Source: Dipylidium caninum
Lineage: Eukaryota; Platyhelminthes; Cestoda; Cyclophyllidea; Dipylidiidae
Length of the DNA stretch: 64,000 nt
NCBI GenBank assembly: GCA_017562135.1
Contig: QEYB01000637.1
Span: 1-64,000, forward strand
Direction of reading: 5' to 3'
How positions within the stretch are numbered: position 1 is the stretch's first letter; every line of letters starts with the position of its first letter. A program made the translations under genes and the position numbers. Below are positions 22,800-33,621 of the stretch, one piece after another. A model generated the notes under the pieces. The model was not told where the DNA came from and did no database searches. It was given only the letters and a program-made list of their open reading frames with translations.

Positions 22800-24360
22800 A
22801 GTATATGCTACACGCCTTCTTGAATTAAAATCATATTGGCTGTCGTCGGGGTGTATAAGAGAGTCCGGATACCGAGAGGGCAGTTCTAACCAATTGAATT
22901 TTGAGAAAGCTAACGAGGTTGACCCCTACAATAAAAAAGCTAACTACATAAGGTGTACTCAAAATGGCTCGTTAGAGCCTCATTCCATGCTCATGGTTGA
23001 TGGCTCAATTCAGGTCTGAGTAAGGATGGTATGTTACGGCCGTGAAGGGTGGCTGCCCTCAATTTGCCAAAGGGCGCGAGAGGGGTATCGATAGCAGTAA
23101 GGAAAGAGTCACATCGCGAATGTTTAGGTATGCCGTTGAAGGAGGAGTGCACGTGCAAAAAAGAAAGATGAAGTTATAATAGGAAGTTTGATGAAGGGAG
23201 TGGGGACCGTAATGGTAGTTAATGGGAAGTGAGGGTAGCAACTCTTTCAAATTTATTCGAGTAGCCGGGTGCATTAGGTGCTATTTGCCTTCTGCATGTC
23301 CCGTTGCAAGATGTAAGGCTATAATTGGGGTCAGATACGGTGGGATGGAAGACTTGAGTCTTGGAGGCTATATCCTTTCAGTGCGACTAGAAGAAGAAGT
23401 AAGAAAAAGGGCCATCAGAGACCCATTCAAGAAAGTGAGAGGGGATTCTTGATAGCAATTAAACCATTGACCAATTCAATAATTACGAGGCGGAGAATAG
23501 GATGTTGCACTCAGCGCAGGGCCTGTTGTGAGAGAATCCCGACAAAGTCAAACCAAAAAGGAGAACGACGAGACATGGTTTGGTGGTGGGAAGTTGAGAG
23601 GAAGGAATGAGTGAAACGATTTCTGCGTCAAGATTGAGTGTTGAATCATGAGTATGTAGTGCTACGTATCGCCTCTCACAATGAAGACTGCTTAGTGACT
23701 CGGTTCGCACATCAGAGTTCAGACTCTTTTTCTCCATCGCTCTGTGTTCCAAGACTCTTCTACGTGGCATTGCTGCTGCCCCCAATGAAGGTGAATTCCA
23801 CTCATGGCAAATTGCTAAATCGGGCAGGATTAATAAGAGGTAGTAGAAAGCACTACAATTGACGTGATATTGCCACAATAATTTTCTAATTTCGGCTCAA
23901 ATTGTCTGCGTTGCCAATGGTAAATGAACGAAGACGTCCATATCCACGAGCAATTGCTATTAATTTGATTTTGCGAAGATATCGAGTCAAAAAATTATTC
24001 TATTTCTGCAATTCTGTCGTTAATGCACAGTCGAGATATGAGACTAATTGGGCACGTGTGGCGAACGAATTTTCGCTGGCTAATAAGAGAAATGTGGGTT
24101 GTGAGTATTGGGTGTGGCTTGATGTGGAAGTGCATAAGTGGTGTGGAGGCTGCGCGCAATCACATGTTCGAATGAATGAAGTGGGGAAGAGAGAGAGAGA
24201 GAGCTATCAGCGCGTTGTTGTTGTCAGGTTCAACACAGCAAAAAATTACTCTGCCTTAATGTTTGCGCCCAAAACTATGCACAAGCTTATATGGAAATCA
24301 TATTATATTACTGTCTACAGCATTTACCCACCAGCCCAACCTAGGACCGATAAGTGACAA
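22800..24360 (+). repeat. Block N, shared with 51,200-52,440
   Basis: The segment around 23,895-24,180 matches 52,020-52,330 closely, with shared runs such as acgtccatatccacgag. A 151-codon ORF (23,902-24,357) is open only here; the paralogous segment is frameshifted. I do not recognise its product and do not regard it as a gene. A short GA run lies at 24,187-24,203. Confidence 0.5.
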
Positions 24361-24369
24361 GCGTATTTA

Positions 24370-25600
24370 GACGAGCCATGCTAGATACAAGTAAATCTTT
24401 TTGTTGCAAACTTGTGACTCAAATATCAGAGCGCGAAATTTGTGCCAGAGTTCTAGGACATTCGCTCACAAATTGTACCCATTAGAAGAGTCGTTATTTT
24501 TCGAACGGTCTTCTCGATCTCTTTTGGCAAAGCATGATATGATAGCTGACGACAACATGCCACTACGTCTTCCTACTAAAATACCTATCTAACACGAAAT
24601 ATTCTACCACGTTGACTACCCAAAGCAGCTTATTCAACTTGTTGACCGTCTTGAAAGCGGTCAGGTTTCAGTGTTATTAGACGTAAGCGGTCCAGGAAGG
24701 AAATGAAGAAGTGGCGTAAAATCCCAGAGGAAAGTTCCTGACTGCTGTATTTCCTAACTTCTTCCCTTTTCTCCGACCTGCGTGGCAATATTTTGTAGGG
24801 TTTCATTAGAAGACATGAAGAATGACTCGAGATTCTTGCTAACCAACAACTCTTGCGTTTGGCTCGTCCCAATTTACCGCACACACCTGCAACCCAAATA
24901 CTAGTATTAAATGTCACCCTCGTGGTTATGTTCGTGGCCATAAGTGATAGGTCGGAATGTATTCCTCAACTAATGCAAATATTCCCAATTAGAATGCTTA
25001 TGCAACTGTCTGCCATCAACTGTCTTTCTTGGTCTATCCGCCCACAGTAGATGCACTCCAATCGAGGCTTAGTCATGCTTAAGAAGAAAGCGCCTAAGTC
25101 TCCACCTGAAGCGGACATTCGGTCCTCCGAGGAGCACCAATACATCCGACTCATAAACTGCCAAGTTGGAATACCCTCACCGCTCTCTCTCCCACTGCCA
25201 ACCTCATTCTCACAGTTTCTTCGTTCTACTTAGTTAGATAACATCGCCCATTTACGCGAGCACTTCCCTGCAGTACAAGTTTGAACTAGTTGCAATTGGT
25301 CTGTCTACATTTTCCATCGCAGTAAACGTCGCCTTTTGGATGAAAAGGCCGCACCTTCGCGGATATCGTGACACACGTTAGTGACATTCTCGCTGAAGGC
25401 ATATCCATGATGCGCACACGCGTAACCGAAGTGAATCTCGTGTTTTGCCACGAGAGACAGTTTAAACGTGGCGCTTTACATAACTGTGCAGGTCAAACAT
25501 ATGTGATTCAGAGATGATTCCAATGGGACGAATAGGGGAGGTGGAGTCCAAAGCGAGCGCAATATGCTTGAAAAGTAGTCGTGTTGAAAACCGCAGCGAA
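24370..25600 (+). repeat. Unit that has lost its mucin-like gene
   Basis: Block K-like sequence (24,440-24,600) and the start of block L (24,610-24,770) lead toward where a promoter and gene should follow. Instead, at about 24,770-24,780, the sequence jumps to block O (24,780-25,600), which in the 53 kb unit lies about 900 bp downstream of the gene (54,400-55,270). Promoter, gene and 3' flank are therefore missing. Confidence 0.6.
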
Positions 25601-25679
25601 CTCAAGTAGATGGTAGGAAATAGTCAGCTGGAAACGAAGAGACCCTCGTGTGGGAATATAGCACTGGGCTTTAGACATA

Positions 25680-26660
25680 TGCAAGAGTGAAGGTGTCAGG
25701 AGCGGCTGATGCCGCTCTTTGCTTGCCAGTAATTACAAGTGCATTAGGAAGTTGGCACCATCATATGACGCCCCCCACATCCAACTTCCACAAGTGGTGA
25801 AGGCTGCATCACCTACGCTTACCTGGACATTGTGCAACATCTACGCCATGTCTCTTTCCAATGAAAATGTGGCCTTTGAGTCTCATTGATAAAAGTCTGC
25901 AAACATGACACTAAGACAACATTTTGCTGTCTCTTGAGTCTGGAAGGCTCTCAATGCATTCATTAAGAATGATTACACTCTTGTCCAGTGTCTTTTCTCA
26001 TTGGGCTTCGAAGAGGCAGAGCTGTCAATGAGTAGTGGACAATTCTCTCGCACACTTTTCTGCGGCTCAGTGCACAAATGCACTGATAAAAATTAGGGCT
26101 CCTGGACCATGGCATTCGGGAGGACAGGAGAAGATCATTCTACATTCCATGCGCATGTTCCTTATTTGAGCGGGCTTGACAGCCGACGTTCTGGAGTGCA
26201 TTCTGCCTCCTCACCGGAGTTAGATGTTTTACCCTCCGTCAGGGGATTTGCTCGTCCATGGCAGCAGAGCTGTTACTTTTCTCCCTTCCAAAATGCATAA
26301 CGACTCCCTCGCGTTGAAGGAGATTCTGTGAGGTGAATGGCGGTTCGATGAAATTCGTATAAACCCAAAACGAACTGGCTATTGGTCTACACAATTTGCA
26401 TGAGTAGGTGAGGACCATCACAAGCCTTCTTTACCATGCTAAGGCCTGTTATCTTCTCACCCACTTTTCGTGTTACAATCTTCTTGTGCATTCAATCCGC
26501 TGCGATTGGAAATAGTTTGAAGGCATCATGAGAGTGCGTAGGTAACAGACAAACGCCTGAGTTCGTTGCCAGCTTGCCAGATTATGAGTGGTTAGGAAGT
26601 TGGAGCCTTATTTGTCTGCTTCACTGCCGAATTGCGGCAATCCGTGATTGCGGATCACCG
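25680..26660 (+). repeat. Two R2 copies and a diverged block D
   Basis: R2 copies lie at 25,690-25,890 and 26,510-26,655, with a diverged block D between them (26,030-26,290). Both are in plus orientation. No gene is supported. Confidence 0.6.
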
Positions 26661-26699
26661 TCGCATGTCATGCGCCGACAAAATTGCGAAATTTGAAAG

Positions 26700-28740
26700 T
26701 CTTCAAAGACTTCTACAGCGATTTTACGGCTAGCTGATATTTTATCACAGTCACATGCATGGCCGTTCCCGCTATATCAGCTGAGTTCACGAATAGTTGT
26801 GTGTGTGTGTTGTGTGTGTGTGTTGGTTCGGATTGCACAGTCGCCCCCCTGATTCCTTTCCATGTTGGCATAAGTAGTTGGTATCTATGGAGGCTCATTA
26901 ACGCTCTCAAACTGTTAGTACTAGATATTTGGCACAAATATTGACCATTTCCCACATTAGTGGATAACGCGGAGCACTGAAATTAATTTTTCTTGGAGCT
27001 TGAGCTGCGCTATGATTTTAGTGGAACTCGTGCAAGAAAAGTAGATGAAATGCGGATGTGATTTTTATCTGGTCTCTCATCGAAATAAAGCAAATCGTGC
27101 TATGTTGGGAAAAATTGTGAGAAACGGGTGGAGTGATAAGGTTAGGCAATCGAAAAATGCAAGGTGAAAAAGATGCTTAGTTCATAGATTTCCACTTAAA
27201 ATAGAACTGCGTTTCATGGCCGTCGACTTCCAGGTGTTGCCGTAAAATGAGTGCATGTGATTTGCCCAGGAAATCCACCATGAAGTGATGTAGATATGAC
27301 ACAGTTGAGTGTGCGAACGTTGCCGAATTCAAAGGGAAAGAGTGGTGAATAAGCAAAGGGAATAAGCACTGCTGACCTTTAATTTTCTTGACAATCAGAC
27401 GTGGCAGCTGAATTTCGTGTAGATAAGGAAGTAAAACTAAGACGATAGAGGGAAGATGACGCGAGAAGAGGTGGCCCACGATTCCTTTGAATACGTGAAT
27501 TCCGGTTAGCGGTCGGAAGCTGCTATGGCAGAATTGATAACCAATGGCATTTCGGAGGTGACGGAATATTCTTGCCACAGCTGTACACATTATGCCTCGA
27601 GAGATATTCTTGGGTTTTGTCGAATTGCTTCGGAATGGAGGCAGGTCCACCGTTGCATGTGTATGCTGTGTCAGCATACTTGACACAGCAGGTTCTTGCA
27701 CGATTCTCTCAGAAGTACAATCGTTTGGAGGAACACGAGTTGTTACCAGGGGAACTAATGTGTGGGTGTGGGCGATTATCGAGAATGACCCATAAGCCTT
27801 CATGGTGAAGTGTGGCGTGTTTGTGCAGATGGCCAAATTGACTGGCAATGCAGGGCCAAATTTGGAGTCAAGTAAACAAGGCCTTGTAGGCTTCCACACC
27901 GCTCCCACGCAACATCGTCCAAAATCTCATTTCACTCCACTCTGTATGAAACGCAATGGGCCTATTCGGAGAGCAAAGCCGAAATACGTAATTTTCGGGG
28001 ACTCACTGGTGCATTGCGTCTTTCCCTTCACTCATTTCAACGATGCAAGCACTTAGACATTCATGCCAGACTGTTCTATTTCAATCGTGTGGATATTCTC
28101 TCGATATAAATACGTACATAAGGATTGTGTTATTGAGGTACGTTCCGCATATTCATTTTTCGTTGACATCAAGTGGCATTCAAATCACCTATATTATTAA
28201 CTTAAGTAACAAGTGGGATTATTTCAGGATTTCTTTCATTACAAAGTGCTCTCCTGTGAATCTGTTCCCAATTTCCAGTTCGCACACCTACACATGCAAC
28301 CAATCTTATGGCATATTTGTCAACATCAAAAACCAACAAATAATATTTGGTGAAGAAATGATGCATCCGATTACTTTCGCATTCCCGTTGCATTCAAGTG
28401 TGTGTGTGAAAATTTGGCGCTGGCGAAGAATTTCAACAGAAGAATCGCCTATTGGTACATCGTTCATATTAGGACGCAGTAAAGGCATTTCTCCGTTTGG
28501 TTAAATATTCGAGGTTCACTGATTTTGTTGAATACGGTTGTTAACTGGAAGACCGAGAATGATGTTGATAGTCTTTTGGGAGAAGGGAAGTCGAAATGCG
28601 CGCGGCGGCGATGTGTACGCAAAGTATGTCAGCAACAACTTTGTCAAATCGACTCAGTATTCGCTTGAACTCATGTGAGTGATTTGTGAACTCCCTCAAC
28701 TTCAATAGGTTAGCATGACATGAAACATACCACAAGTCCT
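26700..28740. other. Stretch outside the repeat array, orientation switch
   Basis: I recognise none of the array blocks here. To the left the units read in plus orientation and to the right (28,745-33,583) in minus orientation, so the inversion junction lies within or beside this stretch. It contains a TG-rich run (26,798-26,824) and a perfect 10-bp inverted repeat with a 7-base loop at 27,664-27,690. Confidence 0.5.
27177..27908 (-). CDS. Unrecognised 243-codon ORF
   Basis: This is the longest ORF in the window outside the mucin-like genes. The predicted protein is basic and His-rich with hydrophobic stretches near residues 150-165. It has no signal peptide that I can identify and no motif I know. 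I see no core promoter of the type used by the mucin-like genes upstream, and a 10-bp hairpin sits inside it. Two overlapping plus-strand ORFs (27,572-27,808 and 27,592-27,795) show that the region is open by chance in several frames. It may be non-coding or an exon-like remnant. Confidence 0.2.
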   Translation of the reverse strand: MGAVWKPTRPCLLDSKFGPALPVNLAICTNTPHFTMKAYGSFSIIAHTHTLVPLVTTRVPPNDCTSERIVQEPAVSSMLTQHTHATVDLPPFRSNSTKPKNISRGIMCTAVARIFRHLRNAIGYQFCHSSFRPLTGIHVFKGIVGHLFSRHLPSIVLVLLPYLHEIQLPRLIVKKIKGQQCLFPLLIHHSFPLNSATFAHSTVSYLHHFMVDFLGKSHALILRQHLEVDGHETQFYFKWKSMN

Positions 28741-28744
28741 ACTG

Positions 28745-29560
28745 CAAAATGCCATTTCAGTGAGTTATGTTACTTAAACGGGGAGAGTAGAAGGGGAAAG
28801 AGCTCAAGACTCTATTCACAACTTCAGGGGTTCCAGCAAAGCCTTATATCACTTGGACAATAAAGCCTGACTTTGTAGCAGCGAAGAGACGTTTCATGCA
28901 CAATAACAGAAGTTTTAGTCCTCAAAGGTATTTCCGAAAGACGGTAACACGAAGGGAAATAATGTAGCAACATTGGGGCTTGGGATGTGATTTGACCAGG
29001 TAAGGGGATTCAATTGCCTGTTTAACGCAAATCCATTTGTCTTCGGTTGCTGTCTGATGATTGCCATAAAAGCAAATAAGATGATTCTCTTCCTGAACAG
29101 TTGATTTTGCCCTAGTGATAGGGGAAGGAATTACTTCGTCTCGATTACGTGTTACCCCTCTTACCATCAAAGGATTCACAGTGCTACCTCCTGGAGACAA
29201 GACTGGCGAGACAGGTCTGACTGAAGCTGCGGAGAGGTCAACACAGACCCCAATGTAACACCACCCACTGTGATTCCTGCCACCACTTTGACTATCCACA
29301 TTCATTCCTCCAAATTAGTGACAATACTCCCCCTCCTATTGCCAGCTGCTCTGCTGTCATTGACAGGCAAATCCCGTGACCGAAACATACAAATCCGGTG
29401 AGGCGGCGACATGCAGCAGAACGACGGTGGCAATCCGGCCGCACAAAAGACAACGCGCATGAATGCAGGGTGGTCAACTCTTGTCACCGCAAATGCCATT
29501 TCATCCTGCATTTCTAATTTTACCAGTGCATTTATATACTGAGCGACAGAAAAGAAGAGA
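28745..29560 (-). repeat. Blocks E and D, inverted
   Basis: In reverse complement this gives block D followed by block E, with the landmarks seen at 36,470-36,960. Two minus-strand ORFs (29,302-29,580 and 28,922-29,305) preserve peptide pieces also readable in other D copies, for example FCC followed by PPHRIC. This is the only fully inverted D block. Confidence 0.65.
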
Positions 29561-29719
29561 AGGGAAGAATTGTGCCGCATTTGGTCGACTGTAAGTGCAA
29601 TAATGCATTCGAAGCCATATGCGCTCTGTATTGCTTTCTTTGCAGAGTTTTATAAATGCCACTCAAAGGCGACATTTTAATCGGCAATAGACATTGTGTA
29701 GAAGGTCTCGCAGACTATT

Positions 29720-29900
29720 GATAAGCGTTGGCGGTGCAGCATCATTAAGTGCGGCAGTTGGAGGTGAAGCAGTCATATGATGCCCCCAACTTCCTAAAGC
29801 ACTTATAATCTGACAGGCAAGGCAGCGCCATCAGACGATGTTGCCGCCTACACTCTCGCATGTTGCCTTAAGATTATTTCCATTCTCGGCACTTGAATGC
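29720..29900 (-). repeat. Interspersed repeat R2 (minus)
   Basis: This is a minus-orientation R2 copy whose hairpin stem is degraded. It lies between inverted block D and the plus-strand mariner-like fragment, mirroring the order at 9,000-9,600. Confidence 0.7.
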
Positions 29901-29969
29901 ACATGATAGATGTTACACATAAGATCGGCGATATGATAGCATAATTTGAGCACGGCGAGGAGGGTTTGT

Positions 29970-30430
29970 GCAATAGAGACAGAACGTGGCGAATATCGTG
30001 GTCTTATGTATGGACGATGTTAAGGTGCAGACACCAATGGACTCTTACGTACTGCTGTACGAACTGACGCAAATGTCGAGGATGACAGTGAGAGCGAGTG
30101 CACAGCTTTGTTGCTCAGCAATACCCGAGTGCAGCCGCTTTTCTCACATGGTCAATTGTGACGACATTTAGCTAAGGTATAATAATCGAAAACGACTGAG
30201 CAATTGCGTAGATAAGTATTCACTTCCAGAACACACTCTCGAGATGAAGTTGCATTATAAGAATTTGTGATTATCACATTCTGGGATGTCCAAGAAGTGG
30301 TAGCCTATTCCTTCACACAACCAAAGGAAATGATGCCACCGGCGGCGTTCTGTTACCACGTAATAGATGTCATGCACGAGGAAGTCTCGAAAGACGACAT
30401 GCATTTCTTAATCGGCTAACTTCTTATTTC
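29970..30430 (+). mobile_element. Degenerate mariner-like fragment, inverted copy
   Basis: This is the plus-strand counterpart of the minus-strand fragments at 8,584 and 35,640. The peptide MANIVVLCMDD matches MANIVLLHVDD at 9,088, and FSHMVNCDDI stands where HIITCDEMW is expected. A later piece with LLPRNR and DDMHFLIG matches the other copies. Frames are broken. Confidence 0.45.
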
Positions 30431-30789
30431 ATTGGTGGATTTACACGTTTTCAAATATGCCAATTATTTGTAAGGCGATGCGTACATTTACTCTACTGGT
30501 AATAAATATGGCCTGAAGTCCCTCATGAACTCCGTAATAAAGACTACTACCATAAGACAGAGTGTTGGCAGAGAATCATAGGTTACAATCAATCCTATAA
30601 TGGTTGAGTGTGGTAGATCATTGAAGGCAGTTGCGTTTTTTTTGACTACTCACATTATAAGCGCCTGTTTCATAGTAGATCACTTTAGAGTGCGGAGGAA
30701 GAAACTTCTCAATCCTGATCTCACGACTTCGTTGCGACGAGCAACAATTCTAGTCACAGTTACAAGTCTTAGTGGACAACAGTAATGCC

Positions 30790-33034
30790 TCGTATGTGGA
30801 AACTTCAAAGGCATTTCAAAGTCACCACTTGTGGAAGCCACAAGTGAAGCGGTCATAAGTCATGCATGATCTAAAAAGAAAAACAGCGCCCGCAGTCGTT
30901 CTTGCCACCTGCACACTTGCATGCTGTCGTCAAAATTATTGCGACATAAGCACCTCAGACGCGATTTCTAACACGATCATGGCAGTGTTTACTTGATGGT
31001 TGCTGGCGTTGAATAATACAGTTCGCTATGGGCATTGTGCTAGACGTTTAAACTATTGTTGCTTATAACACGGCGCCACCAAGATTCTCTTCCTGTTAGC
31101 TGTCCTTCGTGTTAGCGAAGTGGAGTTCACGAAGAGAGAACTTGGTGCAGTTTAGTGAAGAGCACGAGCCCAATTTCAGCCGACTCTCTCCTTCGTCCCC
31201 TAAAGTCATGGGAAGCGGGGAAATATGAGGCAAATTTACTACCACCTCGATTGCCCTTTCCCTTTCCCAAGTTGCCAAGTTCCCAAGTTCCACTTCTCAC
31301 CTCTCACCTCATATGTTCTCCTTTCATTCAATTTGTAATCAGCTGTCTTCTCAATGTCTCGACATTATTAAATCATAAAAGTCTGGAGAATTAAAAGTTC
31401 GGCTCTTTGACCGCGTCGCTTCAAATATTGCTTCGGTCCCGCGTCCCATAATTCCAATTGCGTTTGCACAACTTGGTCTTCGAACTTGAATGCTTCGCAG
31501 TCGCGTGATATTTTAGGACGAGCGTTTTACGTTTGCATGACTTTCTCGTCGTCATATTCCCCTCGCTCATATGGGCACATTTTCGGAGCAACGTTATTGT
31601 TTTTTCACCACTTCTCGACAATTCAACGTTATTTAACTTACTAGCTATTTCGTGCAATAACTGACAACTGTCTCACAGGCGTAGCCCGGAGCCCACCAGC
31701 GACTATTCAATTTATTTACATTTCTCCATTAATTTTTCATTCGATTGCTGTTAATCCTCTTTGCCCAACAAATTAACCCGCATGAAAGACAGGCCCATAT
31801 GAGAATAGTGAAGGTCTTCGTGCTCTTCTCCAACAAAAAGTGCAGCATTTCACATATGAGTCTGTATTGATGGTCAAGCTAGCATGCATTTTCTCCTCTA
31901 AATTCACCTGAGAACTCTGTTGTCACAAGCGGTGATTCGAAGGTCGGCTGCAAAAGCACATTATCGCCCACCCATTCTACAGTAAATTGGGTATGCCAAT
32001 GGAGTATTCATTTGCCACTTTTGGCTTTTGTGCTTCGACAATAGAGAGGCGGAATGTTGGTGTTGTCTAACGAAATACAACAGGTTATTTCCATACAGGT
32101 CAACGAAAAGAGCAAAACAGTGCTCAGTGTATGACATTTTCTTTCTCACTATGGCGCGGATGTTTCATCATTTGCCATTTGCATTTGATTCACAAGATTC
32201 ATGAAATGCACAACTTTGACGCGCTTGTTACTCCGCACCAACGAGTCTCAATTGTGCACAAGTTCAATGCACTCGCAATGATTACTTTGCTCTACTGTCC
32301 CGCTTACCCGTGGCCACGACGTCGCTCAATGTAGACAGGCGATAATGCGCGATGCTGAAATTTCCTCTACTTTACCATACAAATGACAAATTAACCGGTA
32401 GGAGCCATCATTCAGTGAGGCAGTCAAGGTGGAGATCAAACCGCATTTGGTCTAGCATTCGCACCCGCTCTCCGGGCACATCGTTAGGCAATTGAACTCG
32501 TTCAGACAGTATGCTTCACGCAGTTGTGGCCTCTTCTAAATGAATTGAATGCACCAGTGGGCAGCGAAAGTGAATATTGCTGCACAAAATTGTTTCTTCT
32601 CTTTTCTCACTTCAATAAGCCACATGTCAGCTCAAACGACTTCCCTCATGACACTGTCCTCTCCGCCAACGCCAACGCCAACGCCATACCCACTTACCCA
32701 GCCTCACCAAGAGTTGTCCTCTCCTCATTTATTCCTACAGGCGCGAGTATGCGAAGAGAGTATTGGGCACACCTGTGCGTCAAGGCAATTACTGTGTCGA
32801 GAAAAGTGAATGTGAGGAGGCCAGCTGGCTGATGAGGTGCAGAATGGAGAAGGACATTTTTGCACAAGTTAGTGAGCCTCCTTTTCTTGCCCCGAGAAAC
32901 AGCGGGGTAGGTGATTAAAAGTCGTCGCTGATTACTATGCTCTCTTCTGTGAAGCCATGCCCAATTACCAGTTGCCACAGCTAGCCCTATGCAAAATCCT
33001 CTGTCACACGTGTGCAGTAGAGAAAGCAACAAAT
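30790..33034 (-). repeat. Inverted arm: R2, block A, block I and mucin-like 3' flank
   Basis: In reverse complement from 33,100 this reads the mucin-like 3' flank, the spacer with the aaatgcggtttgat-like run (near 32,440), the gtggaatgttggtgtc-like segment (32,050-32,080), block I (31,950-31,700), block A (31,400-31,120) and R2 (30,930-30,800). It is the complete minus-strand version of the half-unit seen at 6,941-9,400. A CGCCAA-type triplet of repeats lies at 32,664-32,685. No further gene is supported. Confidence 0.7.
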
Positions 33035-33040
33035 TTTAAT
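33035..33040 (-). terminator. Candidate poly(A) signal ATTAAA
   Basis: On the minus strand ATTAAA lies about 70 nt after the stop codon. The ATTAAA used by the paralogues has become GTTAAA in this copy, so this neighbouring hexamer may have taken over. Confidence 0.35.
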
Positions 33041-33109
33041 TGGGGGCGAATTTAACGGTCAGAGAAGTGAAAATTTTCAGTTGCAGAGCAGGATGTGAGA
33101 AACGTGCGT

Positions 33110-33583
33110 TTAGGAGAAGAGTTTGAGCAGGAAGGTGGAAAGGAGAAGGTAGCAAGGAGGAAGACGAGGGGGTGAATATGAGGTCGTGGTTGTTTGGTCG
33201 GGTGTCGGAGGCTTAGTAGTGCTGGACGGATTCGCTGTTGATGAATTTGCACTCGGTGCGGAACTCGAAGTTATAGTTGAAGGTAGAGTCGAAGTTGCTG
33301 TCGGAACTGCAGTCGAATTTGCAGTCGGTGCTACAGTTGAATTTGCTGTTGAAGCTGCAGTCGAATTTGTAGTCGGAGCTACAGTTGAATTTGCTGTTGA
33401 AGCTGCAGTCGAATTTGTAGTCGGAGCTGCAGTCGAATTTGTAGTCGACGCCACAGTTGTAGTTGCATTCGGAGTGGTAAGGTTCGCAGTGTTGGTAGAT
33501 GCATTATTCGTTGAGGAATTCGCTCCAGAATGGGTAACAAACACTGCCAGACTGACCGCAAATAACAAGCAGATCCTCATCAT
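33110..33583 (-). CDS. Small secreted mucin-like protein, GPI-anchor type tail, NST repeats
   Basis: The protein has 157 residues. It has a signal peptide (MMRICLLFAVSLAVFVTHSG), a Ser/Thr/Asn-rich ectodomain and a tail TTTTSYSPPRLPPCYLLLSTF followed by LLKLFS, typical of GPI-attachment signals. Residues 49-96 are six tandem eight-residue repeats starting with N-S-T (Asn at 49, 57, 65, 73, 81, 89), so sequons again occur every eight residues. More sequons stand at NSS, NAS, NLT and NAT. The ORF could start 21 codons earlier, but that ATG lies upstream of the TATA box, so I use the one at 33,583. It differs from the 6,533 gene almost completely in the ectodomain, yet shares ends, promoter and flank. 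It is the only intact member on the minus strand. Confidence 0.8.
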   Translation of the reverse strand: MMRICLLFAVSLAVFVTHSGANSSTNNASTNTANLTTPNATTTVASTTNSTAAPTTNSTAASTANSTVAPTTNSTAASTANSTVAPTANSTAVPTATSTLPSTITSSSAPSANSSTANPSSTTKPPTPDQTTTTSYSPPRLPPCYLLLSTFLLKLFS

Positions 33584-33621
33584 GTCGAATGGCAAGTGAT
33601 AGCCAATTCGTGAATTAAATA
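33584..33621 (-). promoter_or_regulatory. Core promoter and very short leader
   Basis: On the minus strand TATTTAA begins at 33,621 and the initiator-like CCATTC places the predicted first base at 33,590, 31 bp downstream and 7 nt before the ATG. The sequence between box and start codon is about as conserved with the 6,533 gene as the signal peptide itself. Confidence 0.65.

Noticed and set aside
23902..24357. 151-codon ORF in block N
   Set aside because: The closely matching segment at 52,013-52,330 has the frame broken, and I see no start context or known motif.
26759..26944. Cys/Val-rich ORF around the TG run
   Set aside because: It is created by translating the dinucleotide repeat.
33186..33599. 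137-codon plus-strand ORF
   Set aside because: It is the antisense shadow of the mucin-like gene, open because the coding repeats lack stops on the other strand. The same holds for 6,628-6,894 and for the plus-strand ORFs at 62,429-63,315.
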